The notes under the pieces: generated by a model
What the model was told of the DNA's origin: nothing
Seen by the model: only the letters and a program-made list of their open reading frames with translations
The model's database searches: none
Part shown: positions 4,686 to 6,740 of the stretch, piece after piece
How the letters are laid out: every line of letters starts with the position of its first letter
Numbering within the stretch: the first letter of the stretch is position 1
Translations under genes and position numbers: made by a program
Assembly (NCBI GenBank): GCA_964589725.1
Contig: CAZPUJ010000053.1
Location: 1 to 6,740, forward strand
Source: CAYSHJ01 sp964589725
GTDB taxonomy: Bacteria > Planctomycetota > Planctomycetia > Planctomycetales > Planctomycetaceae
Length of the DNA: 6,740 nucleotides
Direction of reading: 5' to 3'

Positions 4686-6719
4686 ATGACTAGCTTCAAC
4701 GTGGTGACAAGCGTCTCTTTGGCCGTCGTGCTGACCATCGGAATGCACGACGCGACGGTTTGTGCGAATCAACCGTTCGACCTGAAGGCCGAACTCGCCA
4801 AACCGATCCTCGATCCGGCGACGCCGCTCGCGGAGGTTCAGGATTACGTCGAAGAACGCATTCCCAAGCTGCCGGACGTGAAGACCGCCGGTGATTGGGA
4901 ACGGCTGGCCGAGAAGTGGCGAAAGGATGTGCTCGACAACGTCGTCTTTCGCGGCGAGGCGGCGAAGTGGCGCGATCATCCGTTGAAAGTGGAATACGTC
5001 GGCGAACCGCTGCGCGGGCCGGGCTATTCCGTGAAGAAGCTGCGCTACGAGATCTTGCCGGGCCTGTGGATTCCGGCGCTGCTTTATGAGCCGGAGTCGT
5101 TGGCGAAGTCGCCCCTCACCCCTGGCCCGTCTCCCCAAGGAGGCGAGGGGAAACGGAAAGTGCCGGTCGTCTTGAACGTCAACGGCCATGACCCCAACGG
5201 CAAGGCGGCGGAGTACAAGCAGACACGCTGCATCAATCAGGTGAAGCGAGGCATGATCGCGCTGAACGTGGAGTGGTTTGGGATGGGGCAACTGCGGAAT
5301 GAGGGCAACACCCACACTCGCATGAATCAGCTCGACCTGTGCGGCAGCAGCGGCATCGCGCCGTTTTATTTGGCGATGTCGAAAGGAATTGACTTGCTGC
5401 TGAAGCATCCGCACGCGGACCCGCAGCGAGTGGCCGTGGCCGGCCTCTCAGGAGGGGGTTGGCAAACCATCTTTATCAGCGGTCTCGACCCGCGCGTCAC
5501 GTTCGCCAATCCGGTCGCCGGCTATTCGAGTTACTCGACGCGAGTGCGAAATCACAGCGATCTCGGCGATTCAGAGCAGACACCGTGCGACCTCGGGAAG
5601 TACGCGGACTACATTCACCTGACCGCGATCCGCGCGCCGCGCGCGACGTTGCTGACGTTCAACGCGCACGACAACTGCTGCTTCGCCGCGGGTCACGCAC
5701 TGCCACCGCTGCTGGCCGCCTGCCGACCGGTCTATGCCCTTTACGGCGAAACGGATCGCTTGCAATCGCACGTCAATCATGTGCCGGGCGACCACAACTT
5801 CGGCCAAGACAACCGCGAAGCTCTGTACCGCGCGTTCGGCACGTTCTTCTACGACGGCAGGAAAGACTTTGACCCGAAAGAGATCGCCAGTGAACCCGGC
5901 GAGGTGAAAAAGGCCGACGAGCTGCTCGTCGACATGCCGGACGAAAACGCGACGTTCACGTCGCTGGCGAAATCTCTCGCCGAGAAACTGCCACGTGCCG
6001 ACGAGGCCCCGAAAGGGAAAGCCGCTTTGTCACAGTGGCAAGATCGTCGCCGGAAGTTGCTGGCGGAGCTTGTCGCCGCGAAGGAGTACTCGCTGACGGC
6101 CGATGAGGTGCAGACGACCGCCGACAACTCCGAGAAAGAGGCGACTCAAACACAAATCCGTCGCTGGCGATTGCGGCTGAATGACTCATGGACGGTGCCG
6201 GTCGTCGAACTCTCGCGCGGTGAGCCGAAGTCCACGACGATCCTCGTCGCCGATGCCGGCCGCGCCGCCGTCGCCGACGAAGTCGAGAAACTGCTCGCCG
6301 CCGGCGAGCGTGTTCTGGCCGTCGATCCGTTTTATTTTGGCGAGTCAAAAATCAATTCGCGCGACTGGCTGTTCGCACTGCTGGTCGCAACGATCGGCGA
6401 CCGGCCGCTCGGTCTGCAAGCCAGCCAACTCGCCACGATTGCGCGCTGGGCACACGACACCGATCGCAACGGCAGCACGGTCACACTGCAAGCGATTGGT
6501 CCGCGATCGAGTCTGTTCACACTTGTGGCCGCCGTGTTGGAACCGCAAGTCATCGGCAAGGTCCGCCTGCATGGGGCGATCAGCCTGAAGCAGCAAGTCA
6601 TCGAACAGAATCGAGGAGTCAATGAAGCTCCCGAATTGTTTTGCTTCGGACTTCTCGAACACTTCGACCTGCCGCAGCTTGAAGCGCTGATCGCGCCGCG
6701 GCCGGTGGAGATGAAATGA
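4686..6719 (+). CDS. Secreted alpha/beta hydrolase, acetyl xylan esterase-like, two-domain
   Basis: A 677-residue protein. Residues 1-28 have a hydrophobic core (VVTSVSLAVVLTIGM) and a likely cleavage after TVCA, so it is probably exported. The first hydrolase domain (about 85-395) shows the family signatures VPVVLNVNGHD (159-169), EWFGMGQL and the nucleophile elbow AGLSGGGWQT with S255, then NAHDNCCF with probable acid D329 and PGDHNF with H370: a complete Ser-Asp-His triad. A charged linker (about 400-495) leads to a second, hydrolase-like region (500-677) with no nucleophile elbow that I can see. Planctomycetes have many such proteins, usually annotated as acetyl xylan esterase (AXE1-like); the real substrate, probably an acetylated or esterified polysaccharide, is inferred. 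Residues 143-155 are an in-frame repeat insert. The SD is weak. The stop at 6717-6719 overlaps an ATG (6716), so a coupled gene may follow beyond the window. Confidence 0.88.
   Translation: MTSFNVVTSVSLAVVLTIGMHDATVCANQPFDLKAELAKPILDPATPLAEVQDYVEERIPKLPDVKTAGDWERLAEKWRKDVLDNVVFRGEAAKWRDHPLKVEYVGEPLRGPGYSVKKLRYEILPGLWIPALLYEPESLAKSPLTPGPSPQGGEGKRKVPVVLNVNGHDPNGKAAEYKQTRCINQVKRGMIALNVEWFGMGQLRNEGNTHTRMNQLDLCGSSGIAPFYLAMSKGIDLLLKHPHADPQRVAVAGLSGGGWQTIFISGLDPRVTFANPVAGYSSYSTRVRNHSDLGDSEQTPCDLGKYADYIHLTAIRAPRATLLTFNAHDNCCFAAGHALPPLLAACRPVYALYGETDRLQSHVNHVPGDHNFGQDNREALYRAFGTFFYDGRKDFDPKEIASEPGEVKKADELLVDMPDENATFTSLAKSLAEKLPRADEAPKGKAALSQWQDRRRKLLAELVAAKEYSLTADEVQTTADNSEKEATQTQIRRWRLRLNDSWTVPVVELSRGEPKSTTILVADAGRAAVADEVEKLLAAGERVLAVDPFYFGESKINSRDWLFALLVATIGDRPLGLQASQLATIARWAHDTDRNGSTVTLQAIGPRSSLFTLVAAVLEPQVIGKVRLHGAISLKQQVIEQNRGVNEAPELFCFGLLEHFDLPQLEALIAPRPVEMK
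5112..5150 (+). repeat. 39-base dispersed-type repeat inserted in frame in the esterase
   Basis: The segment begins CCCCTCACCCCTGG and ends GGAGGCGAGGGG, with terminal inverted hexamers CCCCTC (5112-5117) and GAGGGG (5145-5150) and an inner CCCC-AA-GGaGG fold. It encodes exactly 13 residues, PLTPGPSPQGGEG (143-155), in a surface loop just before the VPVVLNVNGHD strand. Peptides of the type LTPGPSP.GGEG recur in unrelated bacterial proteins as translated copies of an intergenic repeat (from memory). It has no GTAG head, so it is a different class from the other repeats here. Confidence 0.75.
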
Positions 6720-6740
6720 ACTCAAGCTGGGCGGTTCCTG

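Noticed and set aside
4515..5414. 299-residue open frame on the minus strand
   Set aside because: It is antisense to the signal peptide and catalytic region of the esterase, with Arg/His-rich text typical of a shadow frame in GC-rich DNA.
6716..6740. Start of a following gene (ATG overlapping the esterase TGA)
   Set aside because: Only eight codons are inside the window, with no clear SD; it is mentioned in the esterase entry but not called.

Overview
The window looks like a planctomycete chromosome fragment. Three things point there: a Ser/Thr kinase with a transmembrane helix and C-terminal WD40 repeats, a secreted acetyl-xylan-esterase-like protein of a size common in that phylum, and short palindromic repeats read in frame as VGQAFQPD / VRLESLTY and PLTPGPSPQGGEG, which are familiar inside planctomycete proteins. 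The lineage call is an inference from gene style; no rRNA or other marker is present.

Layout: (1) the 3' end of a plus-strand VCBS/FG-GAP-like gene (to 208). (2) A minus-strand block at 227-1222: an orphan copy of the C-terminal tail of a WD40 kinase (261-432), then a VapBC-type toxin-antitoxin pair (PIN toxin 451-873, RHH antitoxin 851-1105, overlapping by 23 bases) with its own SD and a candidate operator/promoter. (3) A large minus-strand WD40 Ser/Thr kinase (1219-3570). Its natural N-terminus lies upstream at 3580-3726 in the same frame, cut off by one TAA codon (3577-3579). (4) A roughly 430-base divergent intergenic region (3727-4158). (5) A small plus-strand conserved-looking hypothetical gene with a strong SD (4159-4383). 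(6) About 300 bases with no confident gene. (7) A secreted two-domain alpha/beta hydrolase of the acetyl xylan esterase type (4686-6719).

The most unusual feature is a set of short hairpin repeats that begin with GTAG, as REP sequences mobilised by RAYT (TnpA-REP) transposases do. An inverted pair forms a 93-base, in-frame insert of 31 residues in the kinase, between the HRDLKPAN catalytic loop and the DFG motif. Two other GTAG-headed repeats, unlike each other, sit exactly at the stop codons of the two kinase tails, so that the TAG stop of each is part of the repeat head. A different 39-base repeat is inserted in frame in the esterase. The TA pair lies between the two kinase tail copies, which suggests that a tandem kinase paralogue was lost and its place taken by the TA cassette.

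No clear new multigene system is visible. The genes are not obviously one pathway: the kinase is a sensor or signalling protein, the esterase a secreted carbohydrate-active enzyme, and the TA pair a selfish or stress module.
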